Assembly (NCBI RefSeq): GCF_009720825.1
Contig: NZ_WNKY01000001.1
Span: 434,001-498,000 of the forward strand
DNA length: 64,000 bases
Reading direction: 5' to 3'
Origin: Duganella radicis
GTDB lineage: Bacteria; Pseudomonadota; Gammaproteobacteria; Burkholderiales; Burkholderiaceae_D
Every line of letters begins with the position of its first letter. The first letter of the stretch is position 1. The position numbers were made by a program, and so were the translations under genes. Below, in pieces: positions 27,207-35,609 of this stretch. The notes beneath the pieces were generated by a model. That model was not told the DNA's origin and did no database searches. It saw nothing but the letters and a program-made list of their open reading frames with translations.

Positions 27207-27414
27207 ATCGCCCTCCCCTTGCTGTGCCAGGTAGCCACCTTAGCCCCGCTGCCGGTTGGTCAAAAGTATCTTTACCGTTACACGGGCAGTTACGCAGCTG
27301 GACGTTACGTGCTGTTACTTCACGCGCCAGCCAAGCCTCCCTATGCTGTCTACATGGCATGGGTTGGCCGCTTCAGTGGCGCAGACCGTCGAACGAACCG
27401 GGATGGAGGGGTGG
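27207..27414. promoter_or_regulatory. Divergent promoter region with four GTTAC repeats
   Basis: This region separates the eCIS operon (minus) from the STAND ATPase (plus). GTTAC occurs four times in one orientation, at 27277-27281, 27289-27293, 27304-27308 and 27314-27318. The spacing of 10-15 bp is close to one helical turn, which suits a multimeric regulator. No strong sigma-70 promoter stands out. Confidence 0.4.
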
Positions 27415-30009
27415 ATGAGCGATGGTCTTTTCGTCGGGCGCGAGGCGGAACTGGGCACACTGCACGCCCTGCAGCAGGAAACGATGGCCGGCGCCGGACG
27501 GACCGCTTTCATCGCCGGCGAAGCCGGGTCGGGCAAGAGCGCGCTGCTCGAGGAATTCGTGCGCCAGGTGCAGCTGCGGCATGAGTCCGTGACCGTGGTC
27601 CTGGGGCGCAGCAATGCGCAAACGGGGATGGGCGAGGCCTATCTGCCATTCATGGAAATCCTGGGGCTGCTGGCCGGCATGGCAAGCAGCAAGCAAAACG
27701 CGCTGTCCGACAACAACGCGACAAGGCTGGGAAAGGTGGCCCGCAGTTCGGCAAAAATACTGCTCGACTTCGCCCCCGACATCATCGCCGCCTTCGTTCC
27801 AGGCGCTTCCCTGCTCTCCAGGATCGGCCAGTCGATTGTCAAGGAAACCGGCGCGCTGGCCCTGCTGGATAGCGCGTCGGGGGCGCAGCAGAGCGCACTT
27901 CCAAGCGAACTGAACTCGCAAAAGATCTACCAGCAATTTACCGACCTGCTCGCCAATGTATCGCGCCAGACCCCGCTGATCGTCATACTCGACGACATGC
28001 ACTGGACAGACGCGGCTTCGATCAATCTGTTCTCCCATCTGAGCGTCAAGCTGCGCGACAGCCCGGTCCTGCTGCTGGGCACCTACCGCGGCAACGACCT
28101 GGCGGTCAACCGCGGCGACGCGCGCCATCCCCTGATCCCTGCGCTCAATGAAATCAAGCGCCTGTACGGCGATATCGTGATTGACCTGGAAGCGATCGAC
28201 CAACAGGCGCGACGCGGTTTCATCGACACCCTGATCGATGCGCAAGCGAACCGGCTGGACGAGCAGTTCCGCCTTCGGCTTTTTTCCCATACCAACGGAC
28301 ACCCGCTATTTACCGTGGAATTGCTCCAATCGTTCAAGGAAAACGGCAATCTGCGCACCGATGCCGATGGCTGCTGGATCCAGGGCGAGCAACTCGACTG
28401 GGCCGTCCTGCCGCCCCGCCTCGAAGGCGTGATCGAAGAACGCATCGGGCGCGTGGCGGAGCCGATGCGCGACGTGCTGGTCGCCAGCAGCATCGAAGGG
28501 CTGAACTTTACCGCGCAAATCGTCGCTCAATTGCAAGACATGAGCGAGCGCGACGTCCTCAAATGCCTGTCCCAGGAACTGGACAAGCGGCATCGCCTGG
28601 TCAAGGAAGGACTGACCGAGAAGGTCGGCAAGAACTGGCTCTCCCAATTCAGCTTTTCGCACGTGCTGTTCCAGCAGTACCTGTACAAGGAGCTGCCCGA
28701 ACGCCAGCGCATGCTTCTGCATGGCGAGGTGGCCCGCCTGCTGGAAAATCTCTACCGCGACCAGCGCGACGCCGCACTGCTGCACCTGGCGCGCCATTAC
28801 GATCTCGCCGACGAGCCCGGACAGGCGGCGGCATGCCTGATCCGCGCCAGCGGGCTGGCCATGCGCCTGGGCGCCTACGATGAGGCCAGGCTGCAACTGC
28901 TGCATACCATGGAATTGCTGGCGAAACTGCCGCCCGACGATACGCGCGATCACCTCGAACTGGATGCCCAGGTGGCGCTGAGCGCCTTGTACCGCGCCAT
29001 CAGCGGTTGGGACTCGCCGGAAGTGACGGCGGCGTCCTACCGTGCCCGCGAGTTGTGCAACAGTCCGCAGCTGCAGCACCGGCTTGCCCCTATCCTGTTC
29101 GGTCTGTGGACCATCCACCTCATCCGCCTCGAATTACCGCAAGCCTTGCTCATGGCCAGGGAGGTCCACGCGCTGGCGGAGCAGTCGCGCAATGCCGACT
29201 TGCTGTTGCACGCCAACTTCGCGCTGGCGAACACCTTGTTCTGGATGGGCCGGCTGCCCGCTGCCATGGAGGCCCTCACCGAAGCAAGCCAGCTATGCGT
29301 GCAGGAGCGCGACTACATTGTCGACTTCGGCCAGGACCCCGGCGTGCTCACGCTCATATTCCTGGGCTTCTGCGCCTGCCTGCTCGGCGCGCCGGAACAG
29401 GCGCTGCAGTACCGCGCGCAGCTGATGGCGCGGGCCGAGCAATTGGCCCACCACTTCACGCTCGCCATCGCGCTCTACGGCGCGGCCACCATCGACTACC
29501 ACCTGCAAGATCTGGTGGCGATGCGCGCCCATACCGACCGCCTGCTGCAAGTGTGCCGTGAATACCATTTTCCCATCTACCTGGGCCTGGCCATGGTGTA
29601 TGAGGGATGGCTGTCCGCCATGACAGGCGACGCGACGGCGGCGATCCGGCAGATGGAAGAAGGCTACACCAAATGGATCTGCAAGGACGGCGGCAGGACC
29701 ACCCACTCGCTGTACTGCGTGATGCTGGCCGAAGCCTTGATCCGCGCCGGCCAGCCGGAACAAGCGCTGGCAAGCGTCGACCGGGGCCTGGCCGTGGCGC
29801 ACGAATGCACGGAGCACTGCTACGTTCCAGAGCTGCACCGCCTGCGCGCCGAACTGCTGGCCGACCAAGGTGCGCCCCCGGAGGAGGTTGAAGACGCCTA
29901 CCGCCAGGCGATTGAAATCAGTCGGGCACAAGAACAACCGGGTTTCACGGCGCGGGCCACGGACAGCCTCGCCCGCTACGCGCAAGACAGGGCCGCGCTC
30001 GGACCGTGA
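27415..30009 (+). CDS. STAND-like ATPase with C-terminal TPR-like repeats, no output domain
   Basis: The ATG at 27415 follows a GGAGGGG site, giving 864 aa; the frame stays open further upstream without a ribosome site. Residues 5-340 are an AAA_16/STAND-type NTPase: FVGREAELGTL, Walker A GEAGSGKS (35-42), Walker B LIVILDDMHW (about 188-197), then a helical domain. The C-terminal half is helical and TPR-like. MalT/LuxR-type STAND regulators end in a DNA-binding domain; none is visible here, so this may be a sensor acting through a partner. It is divergent from the eCIS operon and is followed 34 bp later by the avidin-protease gene, with which it probably forms an operon. Confidence 0.85.
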   Translation: MSDGLFVGREAELGTLHALQQETMAGAGRTAFIAGEAGSGKSALLEEFVRQVQLRHESVTVVLGRSNAQTGMGEAYLPFMEILGLLAGMASSKQNALSDNNATRLGKVARSSAKILLDFAPDIIAAFVPGASLLSRIGQSIVKETGALALLDSASGAQQSALPSELNSQKIYQQFTDLLANVSRQTPLIVILDDMHWTDAASINLFSHLSVKLRDSPVLLLGTYRGNDLAVNRGDARHPLIPALNEIKRLYGDIVIDLEAIDQQARRGFIDTLIDAQANRLDEQFRLRLFSHTNGHPLFTVELLQSFKENGNLRTDADGCWIQGEQLDWAVLPPRLEGVIEERIGRVAEPMRDVLVASSIEGLNFTAQIVAQLQDMSERDVLKCLSQELDKRHRLVKEGLTEKVGKNWLSQFSFSHVLFQQYLYKELPERQRMLLHGEVARLLENLYRDQRDAALLHLARHYDLADEPGQAAACLIRASGLAMRLGAYDEARLQLLHTMELLAKLPPDDTRDHLELDAQVALSALYRAISGWDSPEVTAASYRARELCNSPQLQHRLAPILFGLWTIHLIRLELPQALLMAREVHALAEQSRNADLLLHANFALANTLFWMGRLPAAMEALTEASQLCVQERDYIVDFGQDPGVLTLIFLGFCACLLGAPEQALQYRAQLMARAEQLAHHFTLAIALYGAATIDYHLQDLVAMRAHTDRLLQVCREYHFPIYLGLAMVYEGWLSAMTGDATAAIRQMEEGYTKWICKDGGRTTHSLYCVMLAEALIRAGQPEQALASVDRGLAVAHECTEHCYVPELHRLRAELLADQGAPPEEVEDAYRQAIEISRAQEQPGFTARATDSLARYAQDRAALGP

Positions 30010-30043
30010 GCGCGTTTTACACCTATACCAAGGAGGGCTACCC

Positions 30044-31498
30044 ATGAATTACATCGATATCAAGGGCAAATGGACGAACAATTTCGGCTCGGTGATGGAC
30101 ATCACCGAGGTCGATCCGGACAGTGGAATTTTCGGCGGCACTTACGCATCCAGCACCGGCGCCAACGGCAGGTACCGGGTCACGGGCCTGACCGACACCA
30201 GGCCGGACCAGCAACCCGGCAATGACAATAGCCAGACCGTTGCCTTCGCCGTCTCGTGGCGCGACCTGGACGGCGGTCCCAAAGACGCGAACTGGGTCTC
30301 CGCTTTCGCCGGCCAGTTGCAGATCATCGAAGGCCAGCTCGTCATGAACACCACTTACCTGCTGCAATCGAATACCATGCCTGCCGATGATTGGGGCGCC
30401 ACCGCGGTCGCCGTCACTGCTTTCACCCGCACGCCGCAGGTGCCGGCTGACATGCGCGCGCCGCACGTTGTGTTCGCGCTCACGCGCGGCGCCCTGTCCA
30501 ACAATGGCGCCACCCCGTGGACGGCGCGGACCGGCATCGGCACCCCGGCTCAGACGTTGCGCTTCATGCTCGACTCGGGTACGCAGAACACCTGGGTCAC
30601 CTCCATACAATGCACCTCGAATGCCTGCCTGGCCCACCAGCGCTTCAACCCGCGCAACTCCGGGACTTACCGGGAAATCGATGCCCAGCCCAAAGAAGTC
30701 AACTTCGGCCCCTGGGGCAAGATGACCGTGCTGATGGGCGCCGACAACTTCACGCTCAAGCACTTCGACGGCGAACAATACCGTACCGGGCTCACCGTCG
30801 AACCCATGAACTTCGAGGCGGCCATCCATTACACCGGCTGTGCGTTCCAACAGCTCGATTGCGACGGCGGCATTGCCATTCCCTCACCCTATCGCAGCGC
30901 CAGTCAGGCCGAAGCGCTGATGCTGCAATTAATCAAGGACAAAAAGATCGCCTATCCCGTGGCCGCTTTCTGGTGCGACCCGCACGACCGCGTGGGCGAA
31001 TGCGTCTTTGGCGCGGTCGATCCGGACAAATACCAGCGCGCGACACTGCAATGGCTGGCGCTGCAAAACCCCGGTGACTCCGGCCTCGGCTACCTGTGGT
31101 CGGTCGCGCTTCAAGCTTTCAAGGTCGATGGGAAAGCGGTACAGGCCGGCATCACCCAGTTCGCGCTGGACACCGGCTCGTCCTATTTCAAGGGACCAGC
31201 CGCGCTGATCGACACCCTGCGCAATGCCGTCACCAACAATGGTCGCCTTCCCACCTATGTGGCATCGGCACAGGCCTTGGCTGACTATCCGGTGATCTCC
31301 CTGTCGCTCGGCCAGCAAACATATGACTTGCATCCTGATCAGTATTTCCTCAAGCTCAACGACGAATACTGGGAATTGGGCATCGAGGTGCTCGACGGCA
31401 TGCCCGATGGGATGCTGTTGGTCGGGTCGATGTTCCTCGAAACGCTGTATTGCATTTTCGATTACGCGGGCATGCAAGTAGGCCTGGCCCGGCGCTGA
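30044..31498 (+). CDS. Avidin-like domain fused to pepsin-type (A1) aspartic protease
   Basis: The ATG at 30044 follows a strong AAGGAGG; 484 aa, no signal peptide. Residues 5-131 match avidin: GKWTNNFGS (8-16, with Asn12 and Ser16 at avidin numbering), FGGTYASS, a VSW strand, then TYLLQS and DDWGAT before FTR. Compared with chicken avidin, Asn12, Ser16, Tyr33, Trp70, Phe79 and Trp110 have matching residues. Trp97 is replaced by Tyr and Asn118 by Thr. Residues about 145-484 form a bilobal aspartic protease with DSG at 177-179 and DTG at 376-378, a spacing close to that of pepsin (Asp32/Asp215). Pepsin-type proteases are rare in bacteria, and I know of no avidin fusion. It could be a processed effector or the output of the STAND partner; both are inference. 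Confidence 0.85.
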   Translation: MNYIDIKGKWTNNFGSVMDITEVDPDSGIFGGTYASSTGANGRYRVTGLTDTRPDQQPGNDNSQTVAFAVSWRDLDGGPKDANWVSAFAGQLQIIEGQLVMNTTYLLQSNTMPADDWGATAVAVTAFTRTPQVPADMRAPHVVFALTRGALSNNGATPWTARTGIGTPAQTLRFMLDSGTQNTWVTSIQCTSNACLAHQRFNPRNSGTYREIDAQPKEVNFGPWGKMTVLMGADNFTLKHFDGEQYRTGLTVEPMNFEAAIHYTGCAFQQLDCDGGIAIPSPYRSASQAEALMLQLIKDKKIAYPVAAFWCDPHDRVGECVFGAVDPDKYQRATLQWLALQNPGDSGLGYLWSVALQAFKVDGKAVQAGITQFALDTGSSYFKGPAALIDTLRNAVTNNGRLPTYVASAQALADYPVISLSLGQQTYDLHPDQYFLKLNDEYWELGIEVLDGMPDGMLLVGSMFLETLYCIFDYAGMQVGLARR

Positions 31499-31583
31499 GG
31501 CGCTCTGCCATGCAAAAAACCTGCCGAATACGACCCGGTGGTCAATCAACTGCCGGCCCACCTATCTGATCGCGCCGCGCGCC

Positions 31584-32402
31584 TCAGCCCAGCATGTGCC
31601 GCCGCAGCGCCTGCACGCAGCGCTCGGCCATCTGTTCCTGGCTGGCGATCGAACCGTCGCCGGCATTGTCGAACTGCTCGTACCACATCACCGTGCCCTC
31701 TTCGACATGACGCAAGTGCAGCGACACCCGCAGCCGCGCCGCGTCTTGCCGCACTGTCCCCTCGAGCACGTGGACGGTGGGCTGACGGCCCGCCTCGCGC
31801 GCCAGGCTGTCCTGGCCGGCCAGGCGAAACGAAGCGAAGTCGCGATAGAGCCGGTATCCCAGTTCATCATTCAAGCCCGCGGTGAAGCTGCTGGCGGGTA
31901 CCTCGCCGCTCAAGCAGGTAAGCGGGCTGAACATCAGGATGGGGGCCGCCTCGACGGCCGGCCTGTCCGGCTTGACCTCGGCCAGGGCGATGCGCACCAG
32001 GTAGCTGCCGAGCGGGACGGTGATGCGCAGGGGATCGGCGCTGCCTTCGTCCGCGTAGTAGGCCGCCAGTCTCAGGCGCAGGCGCCCGGCTTGCACGCGG
32101 ACGATGGGATCGTCGCCGGGGTAATAGCTATTACGATCGCGTCCGAAAACGGCGACACCGATCTCCTGCTCCGGAGGCGAGGTACCGTCTTCGCGGTTCA
32201 GGGCACGCTCGATCAGATAGCTCAACAATGCGCTACAACGATGTGCCTTGGCAAATTGTTTGCTGCAAATGACAAGTTTCAAAGCGGCGCGGACGGCCTC
32301 GTCCGGGCATGGCGGCACGCTCGACGGCGCGGTCTCCGGCCGCAGTATCAATGAAAGGGCGGGATGATTAATGATGTTCTCCTCTGGGTTGTCAAATGAC
32401 AA
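31584..32402 (-). CDS. Winged-helix/TolB-like regulatory protein
   Basis: Up to 272 aa. The N-terminal half contains the pattern SALLSYLIERAL, EIGVAVFGRD, YYPGDDPIVRVQAGRLRLRL and ITVPLGSYLV. This is known from multidomain transcription factors in which a DNA-binding-like module precedes TolB/TPR sensor parts. The C-terminal half (VLEGTVRQDAARLRVSLHL, VMWYEQFD) resembles the TolB N-terminal-like domain. No TPR follows, so the protein is shorter than typical relatives. The start is uncertain: TTG at 32402 lacks a ribosome site, while a GAGGAG lies six bases before an in-frame ATT at 32372. A palindrome covers the upstream end. It faces the avidin-protease gene. Confidence 0.65.
   Translation of the reverse strand: MSFDNPEENIINHPALSLILRPETAPSSVPPCPDEAVRAALKLVICSKQFAKAHRCSALLSYLIERALNREDGTSPPEQEIGVAVFGRDRNSYYPGDDPIVRVQAGRLRLRLAAYYADEGSADPLRITVPLGSYLVRIALAEVKPDRPAVEAAPILMFSPLTCLSGEVPASSFTAGLNDELGYRLYRDFASFRLAGQDSLAREAGRQPTVHVLEGTVRQDAARLRVSLHLRHVEEGTVMWYEQFDNAGDGSIASQEQMAERCVQALRRHMLG
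32389..32402. promoter_or_regulatory. Palindrome TTGTCA-AA-TGACAA
   Basis: Perfect 6-bp inverted repeat arms separated by two bases, located between the regulator gene and a small plus-strand ORF. It could be an operator for autoregulation. Confidence 0.35.
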
Positions 32403-32425
32403 ACGTTGGTGAGGAGAACTCTATT

Positions 32426-32524
32426 ATGGCAACAAAATCTTTACCTTACGGTAAGCTTCCGGAGGCAGTTCATGAAGTCAAGCCATTGATAACAAAGGGA
32501 AAAATATCTCTCTGGCTGAGTTAA
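32426..32524 (+). CDS. Possible 32-aa small ORF
   Basis: The ATG at 32426 follows GAGGAG (spacing 10); the product begins MATKSLPYGKLPEA and ends at a TAA. It is AT-rich compared with its surroundings and stops 50 bp before the mannanase fragment. It may be a true micropeptide, a leader, or the remaining 5' end of a gene lost in the rearrangement next to it. I do not recognise the sequence. Confidence 0.3.
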   Translation: MATKSLPYGKLPEAVHEVKPLITKGKISLWLS

Positions 32525-32574
32525 ATTCCCAACAACGCCGGCTATTGCAAGCACAGTCCATGTGCCTGGCCGAT

Positions 32575-33034
32575 GTCAGAACTTCGGCAACTTATCCAGC
32601 GTGATCACCTTCGGATGGTTGTACACCCTCACCTTGTGGGCGTTGGTGTTGTAATACTCGCCGGTCCAGAAATTGTTGGGGTCGGAGACACCGGCCGCTC
32701 CGCCGCCGTCGCTCCAGGTCATGAACCACAGCCACCACGCGCCGTCGGCGGCGATCTTGTCGGGGTCCGGTATATAGCTGTTTTCGCTGAGCGCGATCAG
32801 TTTCTTTTCCGCGCTGGACTGCTGCGTCTGCTGGTAGCTGGCCAGTTGTGACTTGTAGGTCTTGTTGTCGGCATTGTCGTAGATATCGAGGCTGCTGACA
32901 TCGACCACATCATCGCCCGGGTACCACGCCGGGTCCTGGCCGTTCCACACCCAGATCAGGTTGTGGATGCGGTGGACGTTGACCAGCCGGTCGTACAGAT
33001 GGCGCCACAGCAGAATGTTGGCGTAGGCCTGCGG
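32575..33034 (-). repeat. Left copy of a 460-bp direct repeat (mannanase 3' end)
   Basis: Aligns without gaps to 61422-61881 in the same orientation, with about 16 mismatches by eye (about 96-97% identity). Homology starts at the stop codon of the mannanase gene and breaks at 33034/33035, where antiporter sequence begins. Confidence 0.9.
32576..33034 (-). pseudogene. Truncated GH26 beta-mannanase (C-terminal fragment)
   Basis: About 153 codons corresponding to the C-terminus of the intact gene at 61423-62736. It keeps the region with the predicted nucleophile (ALSENSYIPDP) but lacks the signal peptide, the N-terminal half and the acid/base segment RPLHEAS. It has no promoter or start of its own: its 5' side is fused head-on to an antiporter fragment. 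Mutations relative to the intact copy include several amino-acid changes, consistent with a non-functional remnant or a separately evolved copy. Confidence 0.9.
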
Positions 33035-33777
33035 CACTGGCCTTTGTCTTGATAGGCATGCAGCTGCGGCCGATCTGGGAGCGGCTTGATAACGGCCCTG
33101 GGCGCGTAGAATCTATCACTGTTGCAGTATCCGTTTTAGTCGTTGTGATAGCGACCCGCTTTCTTTGGGTCATGACCTACAGTGCAATTGCCAAGCGTCA
33201 GGAACCGGGGCGCCCAGCTGACAAACGAGCGAAGCGAACCTGGGGCGGTAGTGTTGTCGTGTCATGGGCTGGGATGCGCGGCATCGTCACCTTGGCGGCC
33301 GCCTTCGCGATCCCGGAAACCCTACCAGACGGCTCAGCCTTCCCCTGCCGGGACTTGATATTGCTCAGCGCATTCTCGGTCGTATTTGGGACGCTGGTAA
33401 TCCAGGGCCTCACCATGAAGCCGATTATTCGCATGTTGAAGCTGGATGAAGATGACGCAGTGGTGAGTGAAGTACGACTTGGTCGAGCGCAAATGTACCA
33501 GGCCCTGATTGACTTCATCCAGGACGACGATTCTCTGCATGCGAAGCTATTGCGCAAGGAGTATCAGGCGATCGTTGATCTGAATGACGGTGGCGATCGT
33601 TTTCACCCGCTTAATGAGGTTCCCGGTGGGCCGTTGATAAGATCCGCGCTGGCGCAGGCTCGGCATAAGGCCATAGAACTTCGGAAGTTGGAGATCATCG
33701 GTGATCAGGCCTTTCGCGTGCTTGTTCAAGAATTGGATTGGGCAGAGCTATCGGCCGGCGGGAATGCGGCGGAATAA
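33035..33777 (+). pseudogene. Decapitated Na+/H+ antiporter (CPA1/NhaP type), C-terminal part
   Basis: The frame is open from the junction: ALAFVLIGMQLRPIWERL, a transmembrane segment (VAVSVLVVVIATRFLWV), then the family signature SWAGMRGIVTLAAAFAIPE, another membrane helix, and a cytosolic C-terminal tail ending at 33777. The N-terminal half (roughly half of the membrane domain) is missing, so transport is not expected. The break coincides with the mannanase fragment boundary, so one recombination event probably truncated both. A TTG at 33049 can open the frame but is not a convincing start. Confidence 0.85.
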
Positions 33778-34044
33778 TAGTCTCGCGTTATGCCGACTGG
33801 GATGTTTCATCGTCTGTCATTTGGGGCTTGTGAAGAAGGTCGGTGCTCGACGCGCAGAGGCCAATTTCCAACGTTGGAAATCATGGGCCGTGCCGCAGCT
33901 CAGCAGGCGCAAAAGGAACTGCCAGCACTCTATACCAGGTTACGACGATTGTCAGCGAACAAAGCGCAACATGAATTATCCGTTGACAAGGTGAAATCAT
34001 GCAGTCAAGCTTAATCTTGTTCAATTGACTATAAGGGCTAAGGT

Positions 34045-35063
34045 GTGTGATTCACGGAGATCATTTCAACTAAAATGGCCTCATGAACGAGGATATCAGG
34101 AAGCGGCTACGATGGGTTCAGCTGTACGCAGAACTCGGCAACGCGGGCGTTGTTTGCCTGCGTTGCGGTATCTCCCGGCCGACATTACGTAAGTGGTGGT
34201 CACGGTATCAAGAACATGGAGAGGCGGGTCTACAAGAGGAAAGCCGCCGCCCCCAAGTCCTCACCTGCCAAGAAAGTGCTGCCAGAGCATGAGAGGCTGA
34301 TTGCAGACCTGCGCAAACGCAAATTGGGGCATCGACGGATTCAAAATGAGCTGCGGCGCCTGCACGGGATCTCGTTATCGACTGCGACGATCCATAAGGT
34401 CCTCGAGCGCCTCGGCAAGCCGATACTGAATCACAAGCGCGCGTACAGGGAAAAGGTCAACAGGTACAGCCGGCCAATACCCGGCGACCGCGTTCAGATG
34501 GACGTCTGCAAGATCGCACCAGGCATTTACCAGTACACAGCCATTGACGACTGCTCTCGCTACAAGGTGCTACGTCTCTATCGCCGCAGGACGGCGAGCA
34601 ACACGATGGATTTTTTGGATGCAGTGATTGAAGAAATGCCGTTTGCTATCCAACGAATTCAAACCGATCATGGTCGTGAATTCTTCGCCAGGGAATTCCA
34701 GAAGCGCCTACTGGAATGGGGAATCAAATTTCGGCCAATCAAGCCAGCATCGCCCCACCTTAACGGCAAAGTAGAGCGGTCTCAAAGGACAGACCTGGAC
34801 GAGTTCTATTCCACGGTCGACATCAAAGACCCGTCACTTCCTGACTTGCTGGCGGAATGGCAGCAATACTACAACTGGGATAGGCCGCACAGCTCCCTTG
34901 ATGGCAAGACGCCGGTCGAGCGCCTCACCGAACTCTCGGACAAGACGCTGATCTGGGAGGAAGTCAGCGCCAAATTTGATGCTTCAAAAGAGCGCATCCA
35001 GGAGCAGAACTACCGGGCCGAACTGCAGCTGCGAAAATTGAAATGATGTCTGTGAATCGCACA
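34045..35063 (+). mobile_element. IS481-family-type insertion sequence
   Basis: About 1019 bp. The terminal inverted repeats are at 34045-34070 and 35038-35063: TGTGTGATTCACGGAGATCA at the left and TGTGCGATTCACAGACATCA at the right (reverse strand), 26 bp with three mismatches. Ends beginning TGT are usual for IS481. No clear target-site duplication is visible. It lies in the left end of the island. Confidence 0.85.
34083..35046 (+). pseudogene. IS481-type DDE transposase, frameshifted
   Basis: The N-terminal helix-turn-helix (RKRLRWVQLYAELGN, GISRPTLRKWWSRYQE) is read in one frame from the ATG at 34083. The rest is in the frame one base later: HRRIQNELRRLHG, the DDE core with Asp in QMDVCKI, Asp in QTDHGREFF and Glu in NGKVERSQ, and the C-terminal WDRPHSSLDGKTP. 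The switch point is the C5 run at 34250-34254; removing one C joins both parts into a normal-length transposase of about 320 aa. IS481 transposases are normally single ORFs, so this copy is inactive or mis-sequenced. Confidence 0.85.
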
Positions 35064-35384
35064 AATTATAAAGTCGATTTCTCCCTATAAATCATCGACT
35101 TAACTTAACTTTGGCGTAAAAAATACGAATCCCGGCCGCCCCTCTTTTTTGTCGCTGTTCCCCGTGTCATAGCATCTCGTCGATCGAAATCGGCGATTCT
35201 CCGTGTACACCGAATTACGTCGAATCCAAAACGATTCATTTTCCGCGTCGACGTAAAGTCGTCCCCTTTATTTTCAGCAAGAGCAGTGCTTCTGTCGTAC
35301 GCATCCGCTAAATTCCTCAAGGAATGCCATAGACTTTATGTTGGAGCGCTACCAAACGCCGCAAGCGATTCAGAATTCACTCAG
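35064..35384. other. Intergenic, less GC-rich, no gene seen
   Basis: Between the IS right end and the open frame behind the universal stress gene. Short ORFs on both strands lack ribosome sites and family resemblance. No tRNA, repeat array or clear promoter was recognised. Confidence 0.5.
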
Positions 35385-35609
35385 TCAGAACCATCCGTTT
35401 CGAAAACGCCCAGTTGTCGAGGCACGGCTAATGCTCTGTGGTGCCTTGGGCAAACCATAGACGCGTTTCCCCATGACGCTCCCCGCGCGGCCAATCTGCT
35501 GCAGATCCTCGCGGGCCTGCGTGCAGTCGCCGGTCTGGCGCACCGCTATTTCCTGAACGGCGATGTACTTGCTCGCACGCTTCCCGTGAAAGGAAGCGTT
35601 GATCCCGAT
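35385..35609 (-). other. 74-codon open frame directly after the Usp stop codon
   Basis: It continues in the same frame as the upstream universal stress gene right after its TAA. The translation contains KYIAVQEIAVRQTGDC, then AREDLQQIGRAGSVMGKRVY and GLPKAP, which looks protein-like, with GC-rich third codon positions. There is no ATG at its beginning, only internal GTG and ATG codons. It could be the remnant of a small gene or of a fused C-terminal extension. I do not recognise the family. Confidence 0.3.

Noticed and set aside
33790..34014. 74-codon plus-strand ORF between antiporter fragment and IS
   Set aside because: No ribosome site, no recognisable pattern, and composition unlike nearby genes.
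34035..35075. Target-site duplication around the IS
   Set aside because: Flanks (ending CTAAGG on the left, starting AATTATA on the right) do not match.
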